From positions 1-27,004 of the IMG/VR virus record IMGVR_UViG_3300032282_001824: a stretch of 27,004 bases of DNA. One strand, written 5' to 3'. Positions within the stretch are counted from its first letter, which is position 1; each line of letters begins with the position of its first letter. Positions 7,707 to 15,745 of this stretch are shown piece after piece. Source of the stretch: a virus. The notes under the pieces were generated by a model. The model made no database searches and was not told the origin of the DNA. It worked only from the letters and a program-made list of their open reading frames with translations. The position numbers were made by a program, and so were the translations under genes.

Positions 7707-9356
7707 TTATTGTGTTGCTATTCTGTTGGTATCATTTACAACGTTTAACAATACTTCCGCAACTGCGTTGTGCAATTTTTCGGCAAAATCTTTCGTTGCG
7801 TTTTCAATCTTTATGTTTTGCGTTTCCACTAATTTACCAATATTAATGTGTATTTGTGTCGCTTGCGGTTGACTAACTTTTGACGCTTCGGATTTTGTTG
7901 TCCCGGCTGTTGGTGTCATTGCCGGTGCTGCGCCGCCTTGTTTTCCTAATTTTGGTTTATCTTTTGCAACGTCTGCGGTTGTTTTTTTCTTTGAATCTTT
8001 GGCGTTATATGCGGCTTTGGCGTTTGCAATACCTTGTCCGACGTCCTTAAATGGCGCAACAATTGCTTCGCCCATTGACTTAAGATCCTTTTTCATTTCG
8101 CCCCATTGCCCCGTCATTGCGTGCCACAACAATTTAACGGCGTCAACTGCCATTTTCAAAGGCATAACCAAATAATCAAATATTGCCATTCCGACGCCTT
8201 TTATTACTTCCCATGTTCCGCTTAATACTTTTCGGAAACCCTCAAATTTTACGGCTGCCCAAATAATTGCTGAAACAACAACGCCAACAATTGCAACAAC
8301 CAATCCGAACGGGTTTGAACTTAAAGCAATTTTTAACGCTAACAACCCGGCTGTAAATCCGCCCGTTGCAAATTCTGCGGCAATGGTTGCGACGGTATAC
8401 GATAACGTCCCGGCTGTCATTAATGCCGTTTTTGCAATGTTGATTGATTTTATTATTGATTGCATTTTAAATGAAACATACAATGAACCCAACAAAAACG
8501 TTACGCCTAATATTTCGGCTTTGTATTTTTTGACGAATCCAACTAACCCGACAAATTTAGTCATCATGTTTTGCAATCCTAAAACAATGGCGTTAATTGT
8601 TGGCTTTAATTCTAAAAACAAAGTGTTTTTAAACGCGTCAAAATTATCTTTTAAATTGGAAATTCGCCCGGCTGTTGTATTTGCCGCATTTGCCGCGCCA
8701 TTAAAATACATTCCCGTTTCGCTTGCCCCTTTTCTTAATGCAAATGATAGTAAATCGTATGAAACCTCCATTTCTTTGACTTCATTAACATTTTTTCCGG
8801 TTGCGTCGGCTAACAATTGATAAATGTTAATTCCCGCCAATCCGAATTGTTTTATATCAACGGCATTTGCTTTTCCAATGTTTTTAATTTGCATCAAATT
8901 GGCTGCCATTCTTTGCAATTCATCATTTCCGCCCCCACTTGCTGCAATTGCGTCGCCCAAATTCAAAACGTCGTCCCTTGCGTTGTCTGCGCTTAACCCG
9001 GTTGAAATTAATGACCTATTCGCTTGTAACAATGTCGCAAAATCAAACGGCGTTGTCGCTGCGTCCTTTTGTATTCTTAAAAATGCTGAATGTGCCGCTT
9101 CATTTGTTTTCAAAAACGTTTTCAATCCCATTTCTGCGGATTCAAACGACGCGCCAACGTCAACAACTGAACGCGAAAAATTTGTTAATTGATAAACTGA
9201 AAACGCCCCCGCTGCAACTGTTGCCAATCCGCTGAATGACGAATTTGTATTGTTAACGGCTTTATTTAGGTTTTCGGTGTCCTTTGTTGCGTTTTTGATT
9301 TGCTGCGAAAACAAATCTTTCAGCGACAATATATATTCAACTTTGCTTGTACTCAT
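7707..9356 (-). CDS. Tail tape measure protein
   Basis: A 549-aa protein directly after the G/GT chaperone genes. The N-terminus (about 1-60) is helical. Residues 60-250 resemble the conserved TMP domain: FESAEMGLKTFLKTNEAA, TTPFDFATLLQANRSLISTG and IKQFGLAGINIYQLLADATG. Three hydrophobic segments follow at about 281-297, 311-346 and 349-369, as expected for a protein that enters the inner membrane during DNA ejection. The C-terminus is helical and Lys/Ala-rich. At about 0.15 nm per residue, the usual rule for TMPs, the tail would be roughly 80 nm long, short for a myovirus-type tail. Confidence 0.85.
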   Translation of the reverse strand: MSTSKVEYILSLKDLFSQQIKNATKDTENLNKAVNNTNSSFSGLATVAAGAFSVYQLTNFSRSVVDVGASFESAEMGLKTFLKTNEAAHSAFLRIQKDAATTPFDFATLLQANRSLISTGLSADNARDDVLNLGDAIAASGGGNDELQRMAANLMQIKNIGKANAVDIKQFGLAGINIYQLLADATGKNVNEVKEMEVSYDLLSFALRKGASETGMYFNGAANAANTTAGRISNLKDNFDAFKNTLFLELKPTINAIVLGLQNMMTKFVGLVGFVKKYKAEILGVTFLLGSLYVSFKMQSIIKSINIAKTALMTAGTLSYTVATIAAEFATGGFTAGLLALKIALSSNPFGLVVAIVGVVVSAIIWAAVKFEGFRKVLSGTWEVIKGVGMAIFDYLVMPLKMAVDAVKLLWHAMTGQWGEMKKDLKSMGEAIVAPFKDVGQGIANAKAAYNAKDSKKKTTADVAKDKPKLGKQGGAAPAMTPTAGTTKSEASKVSQPQATQIHINIGKLVETQNIKIENATKDFAEKLHNAVAEVLLNVVNDTNRIATQ

Positions 9357-9364
9357 GTTTTATT

Positions 9365-9888
9365 TTATTTTCGTTCCAATTTGCCGTCTTTATGCAATGC
9401 AAACATTAATTCGCCCTCTAATTGGTAAAATTTGTCGTCGTCCAATTCGTCCGGGTTTATTCCAAAAAAATAGCGAAGCAACGCGCTAATCTGCCGTTCT
9501 TCGCTACTCTCGTCCGTTATGCGGTACTTTAATTTTTTTTTTGAATGTTCAAATTGTATAATTCAACTAATGTTGACGCATACATGTTGAACGTCAAATA
9601 AATTGCGTCGTTTTCCGGCTTCTCGTCCAAAATTCGCGGATCGGAATGACTTGTAATTAAACACGCTTTTAAAATGTTGTCGTTTGCCTGACTTAATGAC
9701 TGCGGTGCTAAATCCAACGCATACATTTTTTGCAACCTTGACGGCATTTTAAAATATCCAACCACCGGTTCGTTTTTATCTGTAACGATAACGTGTGCAT
9801 GAATTTTTATGTTCATTTCGTTACTTAACTTTTCCGCGATTTTATCCGCTTCCTTTTGTACTTTTTCCAAATCTAAACTTACACTCAT
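9365..9888 (-). CDS. Tail assembly chaperone GT, made by -1 frameshift
   Basis: The 119-aa product below ends in Q-K-K-N-stop, encoded by CAA AAA AAA AAT TAA. A -1 shift on the A10 run turns the end into ...KK-KLKYRITDESSEE... and reads on for 56 residues to the TAA at 9365-9367, giving about 174 aa. The extension is charged and helical (RYFFGINPDELDDDKFYQLE), has no good start of its own and ends 8 bases before the tape-measure ATG. This is the classical G/GT layout: the long form recruits tape measure, the short form coats it. Transcript slippage on A10 could give the same product. Confidence 0.7.
9529..9888 (-). CDS. Tail assembly chaperone G (short form)
   Basis: A 119-aa protein encoded between the tail tube and tape measure genes. 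It begins with a charged helix (SLDLEKVQKEADKIAEKLSN), then a beta segment (KIHAHVIVTDKNEPVVGYFK) and a helical C-terminus. Size and position are those of the lambda gpG-like / gpE-type chaperone in contractile-tail phages; the sequence itself is not distinctive. The last codons contain the slippery A10 run that allows the longer GT form. Confidence 0.7.
   Translation of the reverse strand: MSVSLDLEKVQKEADKIAEKLSNEMNIKIHAHVIVTDKNEPVVGYFKMPSRLQKMYALDLAPQSLSQANDNILKACLITSHSDPRILDEKPENDAIYLTFNMYASTLVELYNLNIQKKN
9533..9542 (-). promoter_or_regulatory. Slippery A10 run for -1 frameshift
   Basis: On the minus strand, ten consecutive A residues (phase CAA AAA AAA AAT TAA) lie at the end of the G frame, with the zero-frame stop immediately downstream. 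The A AAA AAA heptamer is one of the best known -1 slip sites. I did not find an obvious strong stem-loop directly after it; a weaker structure or RNA-polymerase slippage may suffice. Confidence 0.7.
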
Positions 9889-9927
9889 AAAATAGTTTTA
9901 ATAAGTGTAAATTTAGAATAATTTTAA

Positions 9928-10344
9928 TTAACGGACAATTGCCCCGATAATTATTGGAATTTTAACAGTAATTGACGTGTCGCCCTCGCTTGACTCCAAC
10001 GGGTTTTCCATGAACTCAACCATTTTTAATGTGTCTTTTTGCGGTAATACATTAACCCCGCCAAATACAACGTTAATGTCAAAAGGTGCAATGTTCAACG
10101 GGTTTCTGTTTGGCGACGCTGCAATTATTTGTTTCCATTCGTCCGTTTTCATTTCGATCGATCCGGAATACTCAACGCGACCATAACCACGCGCAACGGG
10201 TTCATTTCCCGCGCCGTAAATATTTTGTTTTTCTTGTTTGTGCGTGTACTCAATTTTTGAAATTGTAGTTAACGGATTCCCGAACAACATTACTTGAATG
10301 TTGCCCCAACCGTATGCCACGCCGTTAATTAATGGTGTTGCCAT
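9928..10344 (-). CDS. Tail tube protein
   Basis: A 138-aa protein immediately downstream of the sheath gene. It has the compact beta-barrel look of P2 FII / Mu gp40-type tube proteins: NGVAYGWGNIQVMLFGNPLT at the N-terminus, TISKIEYTHKQEKQNIYGAG (about 27-46), a central helix KTDEWKQIIAAS, and terminal strands SITVKIPIIIGAIVR. The tube forms the inner conduit inside the sheath. Length and gene order (sheath, tube, G/GT, tape measure) are standard for contractile tails. Confidence 0.85.
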   Translation of the reverse strand: MATPLINGVAYGWGNIQVMLFGNPLTTISKIEYTHKQEKQNIYGAGNEPVARGYGRVEYSGSIEMKTDEWKQIIAASPNRNPLNIAPFDINVVFGGVNVLPQKDTLKMVEFMENPLESSEGDTSITVKIPIIIGAIVR

Positions 10345-10353
10345 GTTTTAATT

Positions 10354-11865
10354 TTAAATTGATGTTGTGAAACCAATGTTAACCGTAATAAAATCCGCCA
10401 CGCCAATAGGCAATAACCTAACGGCAACGTTAATGTTGTTTGTTGACAATACATTTTGCGCCGGATCAATTTGAACGTCAAACGCTGACAATTCATTGTC
10501 GCGAATCATTTGTTCTAATGGCAACCCGGTTTGACTTTCCATGTATGCAATAAATCCCGCTGTCATTGTTCCGTCGCTGTTCAACGTTATCGGTCTGCTA
10601 ACTTCCGGCAATAATGTTGTTCTAACGTTACGCGTTGCTTTGTCAATTGTTCTGTTTGAATAAACAAAATGATAGTCTGAACTTGGCAATGTTGCCGTTG
10701 TTGGCGGTGTGTTGTATGTGCCACCGATTCCGATCATTTTGCGTAAAAACATGTATCCGTAATCGTTCAAAGTTGTCAATAATGAATCTGATAAATCATT
10801 ATTGTTTTGTCCGTTTCCAAACGCTGCTGTTTCCAATTCTGTACCGTCTGACATATTAAATTTACCAATCCATGCAATTGATTCGCTAACCGCTGACAAT
10901 GCAACTGCGCCCAATTTTGCGCCCAAATCTGAAATTGTTTTTCCGGTTGTTTTCCAAAGTTTAAAACCAAACCCGCTACCGTCTTGTGAAATAATAACCG
11001 ATACATTTTTGGAATTTAACCCGGTTATGTCTGTCAATGCTGAAACGTTTGCCGTTCCTGAAAATTCCGGCGCAAACAAAATTGACAATGGTTTATACAA
11101 CGCTTGTGAATTTGTTGCCTGTGTTTGCAACGCGCCAACTTGACCAGTTGCCCATGCCGTTGAATAATTGTGAAATACGCCCATTTGACGAATTTCTCCG
11201 TTTGCAAAATCGCGAACCAATGCAACATTTGCCGCATCGTATGTTGCATAATATGCTATATACAAAACGCCTTTTGGTTGTAATCTAAAAAATTCAGATA
11301 CATGATAATATTCAACAATTCTTTTTGAGGCTACTCCGCTGACAACCGATTGCGCAATTGTTGCCGCAAATGTTCCGGTAACTGTTAACGAATAAGGCGT
11401 TCCAGTATTTGGAAAAATTCCTTCACCTTTTTTGGTTGTTATCGTAATAACTGCCGCCGAACTTGTTGCTGTAAAACCGTGTGTATTTGTTAACGCGTTT
11501 ATTGCTGCGGCAACTGCTGTCGCCGCTGTTGTTGTTGTTGACGCGTCTGCGGTTGTTAATGTGTATTCACATAATGCAATTGCCGTTCCTGAATAATCTG
11601 TATAAACGACTTTGACAACGTCGCCCGCCGCTTTTGCTGTTACGGTATATGTTGCCGTTGATTTTGTTTCGTCTGAATAAAGGTTATCAATCCCCAACGC
11701 TACGGCGTCCGCTAATGAAAAAATCTTTTTTATCCTTGCTGTTGACGAAAAACCCGACGGCAATGACGAATTTACAAACATTAACCCGGAAATGTAATCA
11801 CTTCCCGGCAATGCACGTCCCAAACCGCCCTGACCGTAATTAAACGTAATATTTGGTAAACTCAT
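10354..11865 (-). CDS. Tail sheath protein, DUF2586-like
   Basis: A 503-aa contractile sheath subunit. The ATG at 11865 (MSLPNITFNYGQGGLGRALP) is preferred to an in-frame TTG at 11907, because that TTG lies inside a terminator-like hairpin (11882-11914). Residues about 70-178 form a Thr/Ala/Val-rich insert (TYTVTAKAAGDVVKVVYTDY...) resembling the surface domain added to many sheaths. The C-terminus (about 380-503, including VSRPITLNSDGTMTAGFIAY and FITVNIGFTTSI) is the conserved sheath handshake region. It is followed by the tube gene with a 9-bp gap. Confidence 0.85.
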   Translation of the reverse strand: MSLPNITFNYGQGGLGRALPGSDYISGLMFVNSSLPSGFSSTARIKKIFSLADAVALGIDNLYSDETKSTATYTVTAKAAGDVVKVVYTDYSGTAIALCEYTLTTADASTTTTAATAVAAAINALTNTHGFTATSSAAVITITTKKGEGIFPNTGTPYSLTVTGTFAATIAQSVVSGVASKRIVEYYHVSEFFRLQPKGVLYIAYYATYDAANVALVRDFANGEIRQMGVFHNYSTAWATGQVGALQTQATNSQALYKPLSILFAPEFSGTANVSALTDITGLNSKNVSVIISQDGSGFGFKLWKTTGKTISDLGAKLGAVALSAVSESIAWIGKFNMSDGTELETAAFGNGQNNNDLSDSLLTTLNDYGYMFLRKMIGIGGTYNTPPTTATLPSSDYHFVYSNRTIDKATRNVRTTLLPEVSRPITLNSDGTMTAGFIAYMESQTGLPLEQMIRDNELSAFDVQIDPAQNVLSTNNINVAVRLLPIGVADFITVNIGFTTSI

Positions 11866-11881
11866 TTTTTTATTGTTTAAA

Positions 11882-11914
11882 AAAACCCTTGAATTTTTGA
11901 TAAACAAGGGTTTT
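11882..11914 (-). terminator. Terminator-like hairpin between head and tail genes
   Basis: On the minus strand AAAACCCTTG pairs perfectly with CAAGGGTTTT over a 13-nt loop, and the T run continues (TTTTTTT) before AAACAATAAAAAAATG, the sheath start. Only about 16 nt separate it from the sheath ATG, so there is no space for a new promoter after it. It therefore probably acts as a partial terminator or RNA-processing site that lowers tail relative to capsid expression. Confidence 0.65.
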
Positions 11915-11926
11915 AATGTTAATTAA

Positions 11927-12106
11927 TTACTGCGCCCCGTCTGTGTCTGCGCTTGCCTTTGTTTTTTTCTTTGCGCCTTGCAAAATTTCGTCGCGTGTCA
12001 ATTCTTTACATTCAACATTTGGTCTGTTAAAATACCATTTGTCGTCAACCATGTAAACAACTAAAACATGCGGAAAATCAATCAACGCTTGTTTTAAATC
12101 TTCCAT
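11927..12106 (-). CDS. Small protein of 59 aa between head and tail modules
   Basis: ATG at 12106 gives MEDLKQALIDFPHVLVVYMV, then DDKWYFNRPNVECKELTRDE, then a Lys/Ala-rich tail ending DTDGAQ. It has an alpha/beta look with a hydrophobic core (VLVVYMV) and ends just before the terminator hairpin. Small proteins with D-x-WYF.RP in this position are common in Bacteroidota Mu-like phages, but I cannot name a function. A head-completion or adaptor role would fit its place between the decoration and sheath genes. Confidence 0.6.
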   Translation of the reverse strand: MEDLKQALIDFPHVLVVYMVDDKWYFNRPNVECKELTRDEILQGAKKKTKASADTDGAQ

Positions 12107-12117
12107 GACTTAAAATA

Positions 12118-12471
12118 TTACGCTTGTACTGCTCGTCCTTTTTCAACGAAATTCGTTCCGTCGTAAACAAACGTAATAACTGCGCTTTTGCTGATTGCCG
12201 GTGCAATTGTTCCCGCGCTTACGAAATTTGTTCCAAACGTTACTGTTCGGCTTGTTGTGTCCGATTTCAAAATAAACGTAATTTCGTCAAATTCTTGACA
12301 TAATGAATCAACGCAATTGATTGTCATTGCACCCGTCAACGTTGCCGGTTGAACGAATGTTTTTGACGCGTTTGGTGTAATTGAAACCGTTGACGCGTAT
12401 GTTGGTTTAACGCTTGCGTGCGTAATTACTCGTCCGGTATTGTCCCCCGGTAAATTGTCAAATCTTGCCAT
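12118..12471 (-). CDS. Probable capsid decoration / head protein
   Basis: A 117-aa beta-rich protein directly after the major capsid gene. It contains VSITPNASKTFVQPATLTGA (about 29-48), MTINCVDSLCQEFDEITFIL and TRTVTFGTNFV-like strands, then VITFVYDGTNFVEKGRA. Small all-beta proteins encoded after the capsid gene are usually decoration or head-stabilising proteins; similar beta phrases (VTFGTNF, FVYDGTNF) occur in phage head fibres and tail-fibre tips. No exact family is claimed. Confidence 0.6.
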   Translation of the reverse strand: MARFDNLPGDNTGRVITHASVKPTYASTVSITPNASKTFVQPATLTGAMTINCVDSLCQEFDEITFILKSDTTSRTVTFGTNFVSAGTIAPAISKSAVITFVYDGTNFVEKGRAVQA

Positions 12472-12491
12472 TTTTTTATATTGTTTTAAAT

Positions 12492-12509
12492 GGGACGGTT
12501 GCCCGCCCC
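12492..12509 (-). other. G+C-rich stem-loop after the major capsid gene
   Basis: On the minus strand GGGGCGG pairs with CCGTCCC (one G-U pair) around a GCAA tetraloop of the stable GNRA class. On the plus strand the same position would be an A-C mismatch, so the structure favours the RNA actually made. No T run follows (ATTTAAAAC), so it is more likely a stability or processing element for the capsid mRNA than a full terminator. Confidence 0.5.
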
Positions 12510-12522
12510 GTTGTTGTTTTTA

Positions 12523-13512
12523 TTATGCTGTCATTGTTGTATAAACAACTAACTGATCCGCGAAACCAATTTGCGTGTCCATTTTGAACAATCCTTTTAC
12601 AAAGAACAATTCGGAATTGTTTTGCAAACGTTGCAATTGCAATTGATTGTCCTCTGTGCTGTTGATACCCAACCAAAGGTTTGAATCAATGTCCGGTTTA
12701 CAAATACAAAGGAAAAAAGTATTTTCAGGCATTCCGGCAACCGGAACAACGTCATAACCTCTGTATTTTGTGTATGCCGCCTCGTCTGAACGAATGTTTT
12801 TGTAACTGTCCGTTCTTAATGCTTCTTCATATTTCAATTGATCCGCATAAGATACAACAAATTTCAAACCACCTTTCCCGTATTTGAATAATAATGCCGG
12901 CGGAACTAAATTCATTGCCAATGTCCATTTATCGCGAATGTTTGAAGATGTCAAAGCAACCGGCGAACTAACTTGTAATGTTGTGTTGTTGTCCAATGCT
13001 TTTTTTACCAATCCGTCAAAATAGAAATAATTTGCGTCTGACGCTGCGCCACCTTTTGACGTTGGATCAACTGCCGAACCGCTTGCGTCGTATTGTGTTC
13101 TCGATTTCCAAATTGCGTTTTCAAAAAATTCGTTCAAACGCTTCATTGTTTGCATTACAATAAAATTTTCCGCTGTAACCGGCAATTCACGTCCTAACAA
13201 TTGCGGTTTCAATTGTTCTGCGTAAAAATGTGCTTCAAAATCGCGCGGGTTTACTTCGTAATACAACATTAAGTCTTGCGGGTATAAAACTGCCCCGTCA
13301 ACTGTTACGCTTCCGTTACTTGTTGGTGTTGCTGCCCTTTTTTGCATAAATCCGCTAACTTCAACGCGCGGAATTGTTCTTTTTTTACGGATTCCGTCTT
13401 CAACGTAAATCGCCCCTTTTTCGATTGTGTCTGCGCCAACAACTGCGCGTGTTATCATGTATGACGCTGCGTTGCCTGACCATGACGTATCCTGAATGTT
13501 TAATGCTTCCAT
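12523..13512 (-). CDS. Major capsid protein (HK97 fold)
   Basis: A 329-aa protein immediately downstream of the prohead protease/scaffold gene. The N-terminal region (about 1-60) carries VEDGIRKKRTIPRVEVSGFM, then VLYPQDLMLYYEVNPRDFEA (about 76-95). The long helix region (TAENFIVMQTMKRLNEFFEN) and the A-domain-like KFVVSYADQLKYEEALR...YRGYDVVPVAGMP...FFLCICKP correspond to the usual MCP layout. The end (FFVKGLFKMDTQIGFADQLVVY) is the P-domain strand typical of HK97-type capsids. Length and synteny fit well. Confidence 0.85.
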   Translation of the reverse strand: MEALNIQDTSWSGNAASYMITRAVVGADTIEKGAIYVEDGIRKKRTIPRVEVSGFMQKRAATPTSNGSVTVDGAVLYPQDLMLYYEVNPRDFEAHFYAEQLKPQLLGRELPVTAENFIVMQTMKRLNEFFENAIWKSRTQYDASGSAVDPTSKGGAASDANYFYFDGLVKKALDNNTTLQVSSPVALTSSNIRDKWTLAMNLVPPALLFKYGKGGLKFVVSYADQLKYEEALRTDSYKNIRSDEAAYTKYRGYDVVPVAGMPENTFFLCICKPDIDSNLWLGINSTEDNQLQLQRLQNNSELFFVKGLFKMDTQIGFADQLVVYTTMTA

Positions 13513-13516
13513 TTTA

Positions 13517-14611
13517 TTATAATTCTAATTTGTTTCTAATTTCAATCATTGCGCTTGCAACTGCTGAACCCAATTTTGATTCCCCGTTGTCGTCAACATT
13601 CAAAACGTTTCCGCTTTTGTTAACTGCCAACCCGTCAATCATTGTGTTTGCCGTGTCAAAATCTGTAATTGCTAAATTTGTCCATTTTTCAATTACTTCG
13701 TCTTTGTTAACGATTTTACCCAATTTTACGGCATTCGTTACCAATTCAACGGCTTTGTTTTTTGCTTCCGCTTCCGCTTTTGCTTTTGCTTCCGCTTCCG
13801 CTTCATTTTTTGCCTTTTCCATTTCGGCAACTTTTTGTTTGGCGTCCGACAAATCCGCTTCCAATTTTGCACATTTTTCTTTCATTGCGTCCAAATCCAT
13901 TTTGGATTTGTTTTCAATGGTTTCAATTGCGTTCAAAATCAATTCTTCATTTGCGTTTTCGTCCAAACCTAATTTGTTTGTTACTTTCAACATTTGATTT
14001 GTGTTTTGATTATTAAAACTGTTAATTATCAATTGCGCCTCTTTATAGGCGTTTTTTGCATTTTCTGCCATGATTCGCGGTTTGTTCAATGAAATGGATT
14101 GTTCGATTTCGTCGCATAACGCATTCGTCAAACATTCCGTTGCCGTGAACCATGTTGTTGCGTCCATTAATTTAGAAATGTCCGCTTCGCTTTTGTTAGT
14201 TTTGCGTGTCAACATTGTAATTAACGATTCTTTCATTAATTTCAACATTTTTTTATCGCCGCCCATAGGGTTGTGAATCATTAACAACGCATAATCTGAC
14301 ATGATCCGTTTGCGTCCCGCTTGGAATATTACTGCGGCAATACTTGCGGCAATACCAACGTTAACCGTGTCAACTTTTGCATTTGTTTTCAAAATTGCGT
14401 TATAAATGCTCATTCCGTCCATAACTGAACCGCCGACGCTATTAATACGAATTTGAATTGATTTTTTGCCCAATGAATCCAAATACAACAATTCGCGCGC
14501 AAATTCTGCGCCGTCAATGCCTTGCCCGTCCTCTGAATCAAACCCAATGTGTTTGTCAATCAACATTATTGGTTCGTCAACGCTTGCGTCAATTGTGTAT
14601 TTTAAAACCAT
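13517..14611 (-). CDS. ClpP-like prohead protease fused to scaffold domain
   Basis: A 364-aa two-part protein. The N-terminal domain (about 1-185) is ClpP-like: IRINSVGGSVMDGMSIYNAI, catalytic S90 in VGIAASIAAVIF, H113 in ALLMIHNPMGG and likely D150 (KLMDATTWF). The C-terminal part (about 230-290) is a strong coiled coil with an alternating Glu/Ala/Lys run, ending in a helix (SAMIEIRNKLEL) that probably docks the capsid protein. Such fusions process and scaffold the prohead, and the scaffold is then removed. Stop and the capsid ATG are 4 bp apart. Confidence 0.88.
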   Translation of the reverse strand: MVLKYTIDASVDEPIMLIDKHIGFDSEDGQGIDGAEFARELLYLDSLGKKSIQIRINSVGGSVMDGMSIYNAILKTNAKVDTVNVGIAASIAAVIFQAGRKRIMSDYALLMIHNPMGGDKKMLKLMKESLITMLTRKTNKSEADISKLMDATTWFTATECLTNALCDEIEQSISLNKPRIMAENAKNAYKEAQLIINSFNNQNTNQMLKVTNKLGLDENANEELILNAIETIENKSKMDLDAMKEKCAKLEADLSDAKQKVAEMEKAKNEAEAEAKAKAEAEAKNKAVELVTNAVKLGKIVNKDEVIEKWTNLAITDFDTANTMIDGLAVNKSGNVLNVDDNGESKLGSAVASAMIEIRNKLEL

Positions 14612-14631
14612 ACAACGAAAATATTAATGAA

Positions 14632-14660
14632 AAATGTAATACATTTACGTTTATTCGTAA
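14632..14660. promoter_or_regulatory. Overlapping inverted repeats; candidate operator
   Basis: In the 64-bp gap between two divergently oriented genes lie a perfect 7+7 palindrome with one central base (AAATGTA-A-TACATTT, 14632-14646) and an adjoining 5+5 repeat (TTACG-N6-CGTAA, 14645-14660). Ribbon-helix-helix proteins bind short palindromes as pairs of dimers, and one such protein is encoded 16 bp away. TACATTTA (14640-14647) is one base from a plus-strand -7 element, so binding could block that promoter. Confidence 0.5.
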
Positions 14661-14675
14661 CATATAGTAAAAAAC

Positions 14676-14894
14676 ATGGCTAAATTCAAAAAAGAAATTT
14701 CAACGTATTTGCGTCCAAATGACAATAAAATGCTAACGGCTTATTGTTTTATTCAACGACGTTCAAAATCTGAAATACTTGAAATTGCTGTTCGGGAAAT
14801 ATTCGCTAAAATGTCGGAACACGACCGCCAACAATTAATCAAAGTTTATGACGGAATGACTGAAACCGAACGGAAATACCCGAAATTCTTTTAA
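14676..14894 (+). CDS. Ribbon-helix-helix (CopG/Arc-like) regulator, only plus-strand gene
   Basis: A 72-aa basic protein. EISTYLRPNDNKMLTAYC (8-25) fits the beta-strand and first helix and RRSKSEILEIAVREIFAK (28-45) the second helix with the usual S-x-SEIL-x-x-A pattern of ribbon-helix-helix DNA-binding proteins. It is opposite to every other gene in the window and divides the fibre gene from the protease gene. Its stop overlaps the stop of the convergent fibre gene (shared TTAA at 14891-14894). Palindromes just upstream suggest autoregulation, possibly also control of the protease gene. No toxin partner is present, so it does not look like an antitoxin. Confidence 0.7.
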   Translation: MAKFKKEISTYLRPNDNKMLTAYCFIQRRSKSEILEIAVREIFAKMSEHDRQQLIKVYDGMTETERKYPKFF

Positions 14895-15745
14895 ATAATA
14901 CTAAAAGTTATTTGACCGGTAATGTGCATGTTACCCGTTCCGGCATTGTCCAAATTTGCTGTCGCATCATAAATTCGCAATTTTCCGCTGTCTGTTCCCG
15001 TTAATGATTGCATAATCATTCCGCGTTTGCTACCGCTTCCCGTTTGATCATTATAAAAATAACCCGTTGAATATTGCGATTGACTTAATGTACCAATTGA
15101 AATTCCGGTTGCCGCTTCAAAATCAATAATTAAATCCGGCGACGAACCCGCAAAATCAAAATTCAATATTTCAACGCTTAATGTTAATGATTGAATGTTT
15201 GGTTGATATAAAAATGATAATTTTTTTGTTGCGCCCAATGTTACTGCCGAACTTGTTGACGTAACTTGCCCGGACGTTAAAACAACCGTTTTCCAAACAT
15301 TATTTATATGCTTTAACGTTTTTAAATCAATGTCGGTTGTTCCGCCTGAAACCCAATTAATGTATTTTGTTTGGTGTACGTTGTATGTGTTGCCGTCTGT
15401 AAATAAAATCGGATCAACTGCGTCGTATATTGTTGTAATTGTTCCCGGAACGGTTGCGTTGGACGAAACTGTTACAACTTTTGCCGGACAATAATAAATT
15501 TCGCCGTCTAAATATATTGCACCCTCTGTAATTGTCAATAAATAATTCCCCAAAATTGGTGCGAATCCGTATGTACAACCCCACAAAATACAATTATCAA
15601 TCGCCCCATTTCCTAAATATCCCTGAAATGTATTTGCGACTGTTGTTTGCAACAAATCAAAAGTGTCGGACAAATGTTCAAATGTTTCCTTAATAAACGG
15701 CTGTTTTGCGTTTGCTGTAATGTTGTTCGATAATATTTTTTTCAT
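14891..15745 (-). CDS. Tail fibre protein downstream of baseplate genes
   Basis: A 284-aa protein. The N-terminus (KKILSNNITANAKQPFIKET, then FEHLSDTFDLLQ) resembles a conserved attachment region seen in tail proteins of Bacteroidota phages. A beta-rich middle with GAIYLDGEIYYCPAK and a Gly/Ser/Thr-rich C-terminus (SGKLRIYDATANLDNAGTGN) follow. It comes after the baseplate J gene and its neighbour, the usual fibre location. It is convergent with the plus-strand ribbon-helix-helix gene. The function as fibre or fibre adaptor is inferred from position and composition. Confidence 0.6.
   Translation of the reverse strand: MKKILSNNITANAKQPFIKETFEHLSDTFDLLQTTVANTFQGYLGNGAIDNCILWGCTYGFAPILGNYLLTITEGAIYLDGEIYYCPAKVVTVSSNATVPGTITTIYDAVDPILFTDGNTYNVHQTKYINWVSGGTTDIDLKTLKHINNVWKTVVLTSGQVTSTSSAVTLGATKKLSFLYQPNIQSLTLSVEILNFDFAGSSPDLIIDFEAATGISIGTLSQSQYSTGYFYNDQTGSGSKRGMIMQSLTGTDSGKLRIYDATANLDNAGTGNMHITGQITFSII

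Noticed and set aside
8383-9192. Long plus-strand ORFs of 145 and 122 codons opposite the tape measure gene
   Set aside because: They are antisense to a well-supported gene, have no leader or promoter, and their composition is what the reverse complement of a helical Ala/Leu-rich gene gives.
11866-11907. Longer sheath start at a TTG (11907)
   Set aside because: The extra 14 residues would be encoded inside the terminator hairpin, and ATG at 11865 gives the usual sheath N-terminus.
13762-14016. Plus-strand ORF rich in Leu/Pro opposite the scaffold coiled coil
   Set aside because: Produced by the repetitive Glu/Ala/Lys codons of the real gene read backwards.
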